A stretch of 64,000 bases of DNA from Beaufortia kweichowensis (lineage: Eukaryota > Chordata > Actinopteri > Cypriniformes > Gastromyzontidae). Below are positions 1 to 9,867 of this stretch, piece by piece; positions within the stretch are counted from its first letter, which is position 1; every line of letters starts with the position of its first letter. The notes beneath the pieces are model-generated. The model searched no databases. It saw only the letters and a program-made list of their open reading frames with translations, and was not told the DNA's origin. Both the position numbers and the translations under genes were made by a program. The stretch lies in assembly GCA_019155185.1 (NCBI GenBank), contig CM032794.1, positions 17,292,946 to 17,356,945 of the forward strand, written 5' to 3'.

Positions 1-522
1 TTCAATTCATAATTTCAATTTGCGCATTTTGAATGGTAATGGAAACGTGCATAATGTCACTTATGTCACCGGAAGAAGGCAAGCTTAGATGATGAACAAG
101 ATTGTGTCACTCTGTCGCTGCAAGTTGCTGGCGGTCTGTATGCAGCTTAAGATGGACAAACGTTAATGTCATTTTCAGGTACTTGCTCACTCTTTCTCTC
201 TCTTATGGTTTATCATTTTTAGGTTGGGTTGATAAGGATTCTTCTACACACTCTGCTTAAGTAGAGAAGAGTAACTATTTCAGTCTTTAGCAATCACCTC
301 CATATGTTAATAATCTTTTAAGTACTTTATTACCCACTGTAAACGCTATTCTAAGTAATTCATGAATATTAAGTGCATGTGTGAAGTAAAATTTTTGAAT
401 GATCTATAATTTTTGAAACAAAAACATACCTCTGTGAAACACACTATTCAAACTGTGCTTGCAAATGTTGGTCTAGTCAATCCACTTTGACTGGTTTTAT
501 TATCTGAACCAGGCTCGAAAAA

Positions 523-655
523 TTAAGGCAAACCTGATGCTAATTCACACTGATCCAACAAACATGGTTGTTGAAGTTTGTTGGATCGGTGTGAATTGTC
601 TTTTATAATGTTGCTGTTTGTTGGTGTTTTGTGAATCAGTGTAAATTTGCCTTAA
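523..655. mobile_element. Small MITE with TTAA ends (piggyBac-like, tentative)
   Basis: The two ends read TTAAGGCAAA and, inverted, TTTGCCTTAA, giving a 10-bp terminal inverted repeat that includes TTAA at each side. TTAA is the target duplication of piggyBac elements, so a non-autonomous piggyBac-like element is one reading. Inside is a 22-bp hairpin (about 542-563 against 576-597 on the other strand) with one mismatch. The element encodes no protein. The family assignment is an inference from the ends only. Confidence 0.5.
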
Positions 656-1933
656 CAAAGAGTTAAGTTTACACATACAAAGTTTTTTCACATAGTAGCT
701 GGCCTCCGTTGTACTTATCGGTTTTGTTTTGCACATAAGCCAAAACTGATGCCATTAAAACAGTTTAATCCTGAGAAGCTGAAGGTCGTGACCAATCACA
801 ATCAGTGAAAAATGTTTCAGAACATTTTAGAAGGAAGGGGTTCAGACAGCCTGGATCCAAACATAGCCTTATAGACAGACTGGGAAGAGAGGTGTTTAAA
901 AATTGTAAAAAATAATGTCTAATAGAATCCCAGCTGAAGAACACCAGAATACTACTTGAGACAAGCTTATACTGGAAATAGGACATTTCAAATCTATTTT
1001 ACGTCTTTTTGGTCAAGGTCTTCGATGCAATGACTCCCTGTGGACGTTAATAAGAAAAGCAGGCAAAGAATTTGAAAAGCACTGGAGGCATACAGAAAGA
1101 GAGAATAAAGAGAAGAATGTTTTATGGAGAACTAGCTGTGCTCTGGTTTGGTAAATGAAAGAAAGCAGGGTGAGAGATCTGGCAACCCAGGATACCCATT
1201 TAGAGCAAGCAAACACTGAGGCTGGAGGGAAGATCAGCTGTAGAGAGGGGTGAACCTGATTGACACAGAGATATTACACAACAATAGAAAGGCGGAACAA
1301 ACAATTTGACATGTTAAGATAAAAGAAAGAGCCATTGCTGTTTATTAATTTGTTAAGTTTGACCTTTGCAGTTTTGAAAGACTGAAAATGTGTCTAGTAA
1401 AAGGTTCCAGACCTCTGCACCACTTAGACTGAATGAAAGGAGCCAAAAGTCATGAAATATTACAGTTTGACTGTGATGCCAATGTATTACATATGAACAA
1501 AAAGATTTTCTTGCTGTCCTTCCATAACAACTCAATACACTTGTAGATCTGAGTTAGCAAAGCCATCTTTTAAACTACAAATGTCATTCAGGACAAGAAA
1601 AAGAGATCAGATGCTGCAAGGGGCAATAAATCATTTTTTCATTGATTCTTTGGATTGCTTGTGAGTGAGACTGGGTTAGTAAGAGAAAAGTGTATCTGCA
1701 CGATACGAGTCTGATGTTTTTTCCTTTTGTCTGGATGCTTAAATTCTCAAGAACTTTAAGCCTACCACCATCAAACCTGCCTTTTAAAAGTCTTGCGTGG
1801 AAAGTTTACAAGGCCTTTCAACAATGCACATGGCCTAAATTGGAAATGGGTGCATACAGACAGGTATGTGTGTGTTTATTCACTCTAAGTATACGGTCCG
1901 TACGCTGAACGTAAAAAGTGTGGCCTACCCTTC

Positions 1934-2062
1934 TACCATGCTGAAAAGACCAGCATTTCTGGTCACCAGCATGAGATGCTGGTGTCTTAATAAGCTTTCA
2001 GGTCAACCAGTTTAGGTTGCTTTAAACCAGCACAAACAAGTTTGGACCAAGAAAAGAATTTA
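1934..2062. repeat. CCAGC-rich dispersed repeat, copy 1
   Basis: The segment begins close to a GCTGAAAAGACCAGC motif and holds several CCAGCA/TGCTGG words that can pair with each other. A related segment lies at 28331-28453 in slc7a8 intron 10, ending in the inverted form (TTTTTAGCAGGG), and another with the same opening lies near 57688. I read these as fragments of one fish MITE family; boundaries are approximate. Confidence 0.45.
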
Positions 2063-2423
2063 GTCTATGCTGTTCTTTCATCACCTTACGCCTTACACAT
2101 CCATCATTTTGATCTGCTGAGTGTGTTAAATGAATTACTTCTCAATAACTCTCACTTCATTCATTTATTATAGGAAATGAAAGAGCAGTGGAAGAAAAAT
2201 GTAATATAGCCAGGATAAATCATGAAGTCTGAACATTTATCAAATGACACTACACGGTAGACCGTATGTTAGTATCAGTCAACATCATGAGAGTCGCTCT
2301 TCTTTTCCTGCTCAGTTATCACCTACTCCATTATCTGTTACTTCTCCTCGTTCCAAAGTAATGAAATTCTTTCTCACACACTCACGCTTAAACACACATA
2401 CATGATTACACAGCTGCCCTTAC

Positions 2424-2912
2424 CGCTGCACGCTGGAAGGCCCCCCTGGTGTAGGTGCCACCTCCTCTGTAGGTGATGGAGGGAATCTCTTTGCTAAAAA
2501 GAGAGCACTTGTGCTGGTGGGCTTTGGGTGCAGACACATAGTCCACTCTTGTAACCACATGGTTCTTGGAACTAAATGTCACGAGCGCCACACGTGTTGC
2601 TTGTGGAGACACCGGAAAATCTGACAGCATCTTCCGTACGAATCGCAGCTCGCTCCCAAAGTTAGAAGCTCCCACGCTGGAAGATTCATCCACGAGAAAG
2701 ACCAAATCCAGAAGACCACCCCGCTCTCGAAGAAGACGGACGTTCCGTCTAAAGACCTTGCCCAGGCGTGCCACTTTGCTTTCTGCGCTCTCAGAGAGGT
2801 TTCCCCGTGACAGCTGCTGTGCCTGGCTTGACCAACTGATACAGCCAGTCCAGTACAGAAGCCAGAACATTAAAAAGAACCTAAAAGTCAATGTCAATCT
2901 TAGTGGCACCAT
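2424..2912 (-). CDS. svep1: svep1 first coding exon (signal peptide and start of vWA domain)
   Basis: SVEP1 is a very large secreted matrix protein (vWA, EGF, sushi and pentraxin domains) that acts in cell adhesion and in lymphatic and vascular development. Only coding exon 1 is here: 163 codons, read right to left. I chose the ATG at 2912 because it has a strong Kozak context (A at -3, G at +4); the open frame extends further upstream only through a TTG. Residues 1 to about 30 form a hydrophobic signal peptide. The vWA domain starts near residue 68, with the MIDAS motif DESSS at 75-79 and the TYTRG threonine near 153-157. The exon ends in phase 0 at a GTAAGG donor (2423-2418). The pattern of conserved residues (FLVDxSSSVG, VTFSSKN, YRGGGTYT) matches vertebrate SVEP1. 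The remaining exons lie outside the window, to the left. Confidence 0.9.
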
Positions 2913-4193
2913 GATTACACCACAAACAAAGATGATCAATAGATTGTTGCAAAAAAGTTTGATGCAGTCCTCCTCCTGTTTCTCTGTTACTCTCCTGGCA
3001 GGGTGAAGCTTCTATCTCTCCGCTGGTCTCTGGCTCATCTGTAAAGCTCCTGCATCTCAACCACCATCCAATTGCTTCTTTCCTCGCTCTCAAAATCTTA
3101 AAATAAGAGCGAGACAGTGAAAAAAAGTTCACGGGAGAGAGACAGAGAGAGCGAGAGGGTGTGCGTGCTGGTGCGAGACGAAGAGAGGGAATGAGAAAGA
3201 AGAGCGAGTGAGAGCAGCAGCAGCAGAGGAAAAAGGGGGAAGTTAGAGGCGTGAGTGTCTCTCACTTTTCCCTTTTCTTCTCATCTCGTTCTTCTCCTTA
3301 TTCCCGATGTGTTCCCGTCCCCCTCTTTTATTTTCCTCTGCTTGTCCTGGGGTACTTGAGTGAGACTGTGTGTCATTGAAACACTCTCGACTGCATGCTG
3401 GCCAATGCCTTTGTGAGAAAGTGAGTGTGTGTGTGAGTGTGAGAGAGAGAGAAAGACGTTTGTCTCTCAGCCTGTCAACATGCCCAAAGAAAACATCAGC
3501 ACGGGCCTGGTGATCAATTCCATATGTCTGGAACTCGTCAGCTCTCTGACGAACACTCTCACCACACCATCAGGCAGATACCAAAAGAGCCATCTGCTAT
3601 TGGGAGGCAGACTGTAGACAAAACAAGCAAAAAAACTGACACGCAGAGAAGTTGTTAACAGGTTTAAATTTGAGCTATTATAATAAGGGGCGACTTATAT
3701 CAAAAGTGTTTTGAAAGGTCTACACTGCCTGCCATCTTTATTACTTCCTCTTGTTTTCTCTTGGGGGTCGTGTGGGGAGAGAAATCTGAAGGAGGATCAG
3801 ACCCCCTCTATGTTCCTTCTCTCCCTTTTTTTATGCTTCCCCGATTTTCTTTAGCGATTTTATCTGTAACCAAAACAAAATCACACTACTTTAAGGAGTT
3901 TTAGGTGGACCAGTCATTTTGAGCCAGCTAATACTCAAATGAATGCAAATGGACAGTAAATATGATTGAACAATGCCGTCGGTCACAGTTTTGACAGGAT
4001 TAGAGTCCTAAGGTTCAGGCAGCTACTGACTGACTGAAATAGCACAGCCTATAAATTAAATTTTAAGGTTGACAAAGTGGGAAATGTTGCATCTAAGAAC
4101 TGTTAAGGTCAACAGTGCTGACTTGAGTCTGATGCGTTCTCTATTCACCATAAAAAGATCTGACATTATACAATTACATTTATTTATTAATAC

Positions 4194-4224
<31 letters not shown>

Positions 4225-5514
4225 TATATATATATATAATACTGATCAATGTATGGACATTTATACAAAAGAGGTATTGACAATGATTGTGTCATTAAAG
4301 ATTGTATCATTGCTGATTTTTTTTAAAATGTACAAACAAAAACCTATTAGTTGAAATATCCTTATTATCCTTATATATAATAATAGTTATTTGGCATAGC
4401 AAAGTGACGCTTATGTAAAAAATGTAAAACTTGTAGAACAGCGCTCTCATCAGGAGAGTTCTTCCGTTTTTCCTAAGGCTTTTCTTGTTAGATATGTACA
4501 TGTTCATACTGACTTACACATTTGCAAAAGGGATAAATCACAGAGACAGTCAGCTTAAACAGTTGCAAAGGTGATTTGTTACTTGACACAGTGATGAGTC
4601 TGAAGCTAAGAATAGTTCACAAAAAAAAAAACATTTTCGAACAATACACGGCTACGTCATACAACATTCATGACCCCCAAAAGCAAAATAAAAAGTAGTC
4701 CATTCCGGTGCATTCCAAAAAAAGTGGTTTATTATCACCTGTGAACCTCCTCTAGAAAATTAAAAAGACGTTTTTGTGTAATTTATGAGAAAATGTGTTC
4801 TGACTCAAATCGATAAAATGCTGTTCATCAAAAGAAAATAAGAAAAACACAAAGATCGAGAAAGGATTGACAATTCACAGAAAATATACCAGTAGATATA
4901 TAGGCTACCTATCCATTTTGGGGTAGGGGGAGAGTGTATACCAGCTATCTCGGATCAGCAGGTAAACACCATGGGTAAGTAATATTCATAGGCGCCGATT
5001 TATTAATACTATTATGAAACACAGTCAGACATGAACTATTAGCAGTTGTCAATAAAATCCAACAACATACAAAATAACAAAAGAAATATCTAAACAACCT
5101 CCTTACCTGCGCTTGAGCTGCTAGCTGCAGGCTTATACAGTACTGGGTCAGTGCGAGCAAGTTTTTATACAAATTTCGTCAAACAACATTAAGGCAGATT
5201 TTCTAACACTAAAGTACTGTAAAAGTACGTCTGAAATACCACAAACGTACAAGCTAATACAGTCTGGATAACTTGCTAACTGCTTAACACAGATGTCAAT
5301 CAAACTCATCAAGCGTTAGCCAAAAACACATTTTTAATTTTACATTTTTAATTTGAGCATTTCGGGTGTTATCATCGTGTTTTAAAGATAAATATATCAA
5401 TATAACAATTTGAAAAAATAATAACAACTAGACTTTATTACATTTAGTTGGTGGGCCCAGCCCCATGGGTGGACCTATTCATCATAGTGGGCGGGCATTT
5501 GTGCAGTCGAATAC
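2913..5514. other. Region upstream of svep1; no gene seen
   Basis: The part next to the svep1 start (about 3100-3460) is purine-rich, with GAGAGA runs and an AGC triplet run near 3213, and probably holds the 5'UTR and promoter of svep1. A simple repeat (AAT)n followed by (AT)n lies at about 4192-4239. ORFs here are short and show no recognisable domain. Confidence 0.5.
4192..4239. repeat. Microsatellite (AAT)n-(AT)n
   Basis: An uninterrupted run of AAT triplets passes directly into AT dinucleotides. It is a simple-sequence repeat with no coding content. Confidence 0.9.
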
Positions 5515-5517
5515 ATT

Positions 5518-5533
5518 AGGCTTGTTTGAGATG
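5518..5533 (+). repeat. Left terminal inverted repeat of Harbinger element
   Basis: The 16 bases match the complement of 9849-9864 exactly; similarity stops immediately inside. The preceding ATT (5515-5517) is repeated just after the right end. Confidence 0.85.
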
Positions 5534-5656
5534 CGCCTTGCCTCGCCTGAAATGTATGCGAGAGTAGGCGGCTGCAGTAAGGGGAGGGGTCAAAAAAAAC
5601 CTTTGAAGTCGGACACTTCCTGAATCTCGCCGTTCTGTCGCCTGCAAACGTCAGCA

Positions 5657-7312
5657 ATGGAGGAGATCGCGTTCGCGTTTTTTATCGCAGAAGAAGTGGA
5701 TGTAATGGAAATACCACTGTTTTTACATGAAGATGATATTATAATGATAATCACCAAAGGTACTGTCAAATAATGTCCAAATAAACAGCTTATACAACAA
5801 CATGTAAGAAATTTTCAAGGATTGTATTAGCAAATGGTAAATGAAGTAAATAGCAAGTTGACAGATGTCAGAACAACTGTTTGTCCTTTTGCTAGGAATG
5901 TCCCTAAAATTCGACATTACATTGAGCAAGTGGTCCATTTGTACAGTCCCTCTGAGTTTCAGAGTCATTTCAGACTTTCTAGAGGGCGTGTGGAGGTATG
6001 TAGGGGTGAGAAGAAGTACATCATGTAAGACACACACATATAGTTTTATGCAAAAGTTTGGGCCCCCCTTGCAGAAGCTGTGAAAATGTGAATAATTTTA
6101 ACAAAATAAGAGATCATGCAAAATGCATGTTTATTTTTATTTATTTATCACTGTTCTGAGTAAGATATTTTAAGACTCAAACACAACTATTAAAAAGGTT
6201 CAAACATTCACTGATGCTCCAGAAAGAAACACCATGCATTAAGAGCTGGGGGTGAAACAAAGCACGTAAATGTACTATGGGGACATAGCTTGATTGTCTA
6301 AAAATATTTTTTTTTGGGCTTAAGCCCTGTTTGTTTCAACTGTTGTGCTGTTGTATATGAAATAAAATGTTTCCATGTTTTATCATATTAATCATGTTTT
6401 TCTGTTCCTAATGCAGGAGCTTATCAATACACTTGGCCCTTTCTATATGAATGCACAGCAGACCAAGGTACCACTGACCAACAGTATACTTGCCTCTCTG
6501 TGGACTCTTTCCAACCAAGAGTCCTATAGAGGAGTGGCAGACAGATTTAACTTGACCAAATCCACAGTTTCAAAACACCTGCATGAGTTCTGTTCTCTTG
6601 TAAGAAATCATTTGTCACACTACATCTCTTGGCCCAGAGGAGAAGCCCTGCACATGTCTCAGTTAGGATTCAAAACAGCTGGGTTTCCTAACACTGTCTG
6701 TGCGGTTGATGGATGCCATATTCCTATTGTGTAAAACCTCACTGTGAGAATCCTGTGGCCTATATCAATAGGAAACAATTCTATTCTGTGAATCTTACAG
6801 GATTCTGTGACAGTCAGCGGCGTTTCTGTCATGTCAGTGTGGGTCACCCTGGTAGCTGGCATGATTCAAGGGCATTTCGTTTGTCAGAGGTAGGGTGCCT
6901 TCTTCAGGAAGATCCACATTCCCTGGTTCCAGAGGGCATGCATATTATTGGAGACTCTGCATACCCTCTTTTGCTACAGCTTATGAAGCCATACAGGGAC
7001 AATGGCCACTTGACTGTCAGACAAAGACGGTTTAATAAGAAACTGAATTCCGCTCGTGTAGTAATTGAGCACGCCTTTGGTATATTAAAAACAAAATTCA
7101 GGAGATTGAAATGTCTTCACATGAAAGATTTGAAGAACATTTCTTCTGCAGTCACAGCCTGTTGCATCCTTCACAACATGTGCCTGGAATCCAGTGACCA
7201 CATAGATGAGGATGAGCAGACGGATGATATGGAGGATGAACCATATCCACCAGAAGGCCACATTCACAATGATGCATCACATTATAGAGATGCAATTTGT
7301 GGCTGCCTGTAG
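5657..7312 (+). pseudogene. Harbinger (HARBI1-like) transposase, frameshifted
   Basis: This encodes a PIF/Harbinger DDE nuclease, related to HARBI1. Exons by splice signal and phase: 5657-5759 (start ATGGAGGAG), 5865-5995, 6417-7312 (stop TAG). Exon 2 carries the family motif YSPSEFQSHFRLSRG. Exon 3 carries a helix-turn-helix-like segment (YRGVADRFNLTKSTVSKHL). The catalytic acidic residues lie in AVDGCH (about 6702-6719), GDSAY (about 6950) and IEHAFG (about 7065). The frame breaks just after the first aspartate: the upstream frame stops at 6732-6734 while the domain continues in another frame. Exon 3 is 896 nt, one base short of keeping frame, so a 1-base deletion (or 2-base insertion) fits. 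An AATAAA follows near 7489. The rest looks well conserved, so the break may be recent or a sequencing error. Confidence 0.85.
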
Positions 7313-7528
7313 ACATTACATTGACATTCTTCCTTCAACCCTTGCCATAAACACATCTTTTCTTTTGCACAAAGCTTTTTTAATTTACTGTTTTGGAATT
7401 AGTTAATACATCTAATAATGATGTAGTATTATGCCCTGTGTGGGGAGAAAAGTTTTGTGATGGTGTTATTATGATGTGTGATGAACAATAAATATAACAT
7501 GAGACGCATGAGAATGGACTGTATATAG

Positions 7529-8960
7529 TTATACTTTATTTTTTAATAGATCTATTAACATTTCTTGTGATTTACTGATTTTTTTTAGTTGTTCAAGTAT
7601 TTCTCCAAGGCAGGTTACAGTTTTCTTTTCAAACACCCTTCTGCGTTTCTCTTTGAGCCTTCTTCGGCGCTCCAAGTCAGGCCGCACTAGTGATTCTAAA
7701 GCAGCGGTTCTCCTTTCTGAATGTGCCTCAAAAACATCATAGAAAGTTGATCTCATTGGTCTTCTTCTTTGTGTTTCTGTGAAGGGGAGACCAGTGGAGG
7801 GACCTGGTTGCTCTTCTGAGAGAGGCCGTTCATGGGAGCTTGATGCCGGTGCTGTTGAGGGCTGCGGAGCTGTAGTCTGGGATGAGATGGTGTTGAATAG
7901 AGGAGTTGAGCATATTGTGCCCGATGGTGCACTCCCAACTCCACATTTCCCAAATAAGTCTTCCATTTGCTGTGAGAATACATGTAAAACAATATAAATA
8001 TAAATGCATTTAAAATGGTTTAAATGTAAACCCAGCAATTCTGCGGTAATTGCAATACATAAAGCATGCCAACCTTGTAATACTCCCAAGTTACTTTTCC
8101 CTCTCCTGTTGCTCGACAACGGTCTTTAGCCCTTTTATAGGTAGTTATCATGTTGCCAAGTTTTTTTCTCAGTTTGTCATTACTGACGCTGTAACCTTTT
8201 TCTTTAAAAGCTTGTTCAAGCTTTTTGTAGAAAGCAATTTTGTTTTTGTAATACAGATGCAGGTACTTTTGTGTGAGGTCGAGCAGCAGCAGTGTGGTCC
8301 TGTGTGTGAATTCTATGAAAACAAGTCAGTACTAATACTTTAATAATAGAGATAAGAGAAACTTTGTGTAGATACTGGATAGTGCATTTTGAATTGGTAC
8401 ATACCTTGTTGGGTTTCTTGACATTGTAACGGTTTGGATTGAGGATTGTGTGTTTGCAAGGCTTGAGTGAGATGTATTTCCCTTGTTTCAACAGAACACT
8501 CAACAAGTGATGCTGGGCGAGGAGTAATCACTGGAGGGGGACACTGGGTCAAAGATGCTGGACGATGGGTTGTAACTGGAGGGGGACACTGGGTCAAAGA
8601 TGCTGGACGATGGGTTGTAACTGGAGGGGGACACTGGGTCAAAGATGCTGGATGATGGGTAATATCTGCCAAGGAAAAAAAAACACAATTAATAAAATAA
8701 TCTCTATGCTCATTTTATGAATGTGATTAACAAATACCTTACCGTGTTTCTGTGCTGCAGATCTCACTTGTTGCATTATGTATGCTGCATATTTTTCATC
8801 TGTAAAAAAAATGCTATCAATCAAAATAAAATGAAATTAGAAACACTAAACCATCAATATTTTTTTACTTACCAGTCTTTATTTTCTCAGCAATTTCTTT
8901 GCTGACAGTTAATGTTATTGCTCCTTGGGAGTCTGTTAGTGTTATTAACACATTCTCCAT
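7529..8960 (-). CDS. Harbinger-encoded Myb/SANT-like DNA-binding protein, intact
   Basis: PIF/Harbinger elements carry a second gene whose Myb-like product binds the element ends and helps bring the transposase into the nucleus. Five exons join in frame with GT-AG borders: 8960-8873, 8799-8743, 8665-8405, 8312-8074, 7969-7529 (stop TAA), giving 361 residues. Exon 1 begins MENVLITLTDSQGAITLTV. Exon 3 holds three 15-residue Pro/Thr-rich repeats (consensus THRPASLTQCPPPVT). Exon 4 holds the three-helix Myb/SANT-like domain (conserved KNKIAFYKKLEQAF, LRKKLGNMITTYKRAKD, GKVTWEYYK). Exon 5 has a Ser/Pro/Thr-rich linker and a basic, Leu-rich C-terminus that may be a coiled coil (ERRRRLKEKRRR, LEQLKKISKSQ). 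It runs tail to tail with the transposase. No frame break was found. Confidence 0.8.
8531..8665 (-). repeat. Three-copy 45-bp in-frame tandem repeat in the Myb-like gene
   Basis: Copies at 8531-8575, 8576-8620 and 8621-8665 are almost identical; the third differs by one base in GATGATGG against GACGATGG and diverges at its end. The period is 45 bp, so each copy adds 15 residues without breaking the frame. A partial, more diverged unit precedes the array at about 8510-8530. Confidence 0.9.
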
Positions 8961-9167
8961 TTTGTTGTAACTGCTATCTTTGTGGATGAGTTTTATAATC
9001 AAGGCCATAATGGCAAATGAGCACACAGATGATGCACTAAATGGACATTGTTATCCCTAATTAAACAGTTCAGATTTGGGAATAGCTTAATTGATTAAAC
9101 TAATGATATTTAGCCTATTTAAGGTCACCCAAAGAGGAAAGTTTTGTGATCATGTGCATCAATTCCT

Positions 9168-9282
9168 TTGTTCTGCTGAACACAAAGGAGGAAATTTAGG
9201 AGAATGTTTGCAAACAAGCAGGTTTCTGCCACCATTTCATGTCCATAGTATTTTTCCATACAATACAAGTCAAAGCTGTTTT
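9168..9282. repeat. Dispersed fish repeat fragment inside the Harbinger element
   Basis: The segment contains TTCTGCTGAACACAAAGGAG, then GAATGTTTGCAA and a CCATAGTATTTTTCCATAC core. This series of words is very common in zebrafish and other cyprinid genomes as a dispersed repeat. It is diverged and its limits are approximate. It lies upstream of the Myb-like gene, still within the transposon. Confidence 0.5.
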
Positions 9283-9848
9283 GTAGCAAATGTTCTTCAG
9301 AATTTCTTCCCTTGTATTAAGCCAGACCCTGACACTTCTCAGATGAAACCACACAAAAATGTATGTGTGCATGTATATTTTTAATGGATTGATTTATTAA
9401 TTCACACAAACATACAATAGAATAAAGTGAAAATTACAACAAGGAAGAATTCTACTTAAGAGAAAAACTAAATAAAATAAACGCAGGTCATAATTCTTAA
9501 CTTCACTGGGCGTGTTTTGTTTTTGTTTAGTTCGCATGTAAATATAAATAAATACATGGGTAATCTAATTCTTAGAATAAAGAGAAAATGTATCAGTTGA
9601 CATTCTCAGCCAATGAGCATGAAGCTGTGTCGTCAGTCAGTCGTTTCCCATCATGCTTTGGAATAGCGCAGTCGGTGGAGAGATACTGCGCTCGACTGCT
9701 CAATCCGACACAGCCGCCTCGCTGTCGCGAGAGTTCTTTGGCACACGTCAGCATGACATCAGAGCAAGGCGGACGTAACTCGGACACTTTTCTAACCGGC
9801 ATGCATCTCGCGGTGATCACCGGTGATCGGTTCTGCGCAGATTTTGCT

Positions 9849-9864
9849 CATCTCAAACAAGCCT
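9849..9864 (-). repeat. Right terminal inverted repeat of Harbinger element
   Basis: It is the exact complement of 5518-5533. It is followed by ATT (9865-9867), the second copy of the target duplication. Confidence 0.85.
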
Positions 9865-9867
9865 ATT

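Larger units (their letters stand above)
1..2423 (-). other. Start of svep1 intron 1 (non-coding)
   Basis: This stretch lies beyond the donor site of svep1 exon 1 and is therefore intronic for that gene. No further svep1 exon was recognised: no EGF, sushi or pentraxin-like cysteine pattern is visible in the ORFs. It contains a small MITE at 523-655 and a CCAGC-rich repeat at about 1934-2062, both listed separately. The rest is AT-rich sequence in which I see nothing. Confidence 0.6.
5518..9864. mobile_element. PIF/Harbinger DNA transposon, about 4.35 kb, with both genes
   Basis: The element is bounded by 16-bp perfect terminal inverted repeats (AGGCTTGTTTGAGATG at 5518-5533 and its complement at 9849-9864) and flanked by a 3-bp duplication, ATT, at 5515-5517 and 9865-9867. 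A 3-bp duplication is the rule for PIF/Harbinger. Inside are the two genes expected of the superfamily, tail to tail: a DDE transposase on the plus strand (5657-7312) and a Myb/SANT-like protein on the minus strand (8960-7529). The subterminal regions are GC-rich. The transposase carries a frameshift, so the copy is probably not autonomous now. An exact TWA duplication is not seen; ATT is the best match at these borders. Confidence 0.9.

Noticed and set aside
2566..3006. 146-codon plus-strand ORF over svep1 exon 1
   Set aside because: It is the antisense shadow of a strongly conserved vWA exon; the composition (Arg/Ser runs) is explained by the complement.
7779..7997. Plus-strand ORF opposite the Myb-like gene
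   Set aside because: It is a shadow of Myb-like exon 5, whose splice-joined frame explains the region.
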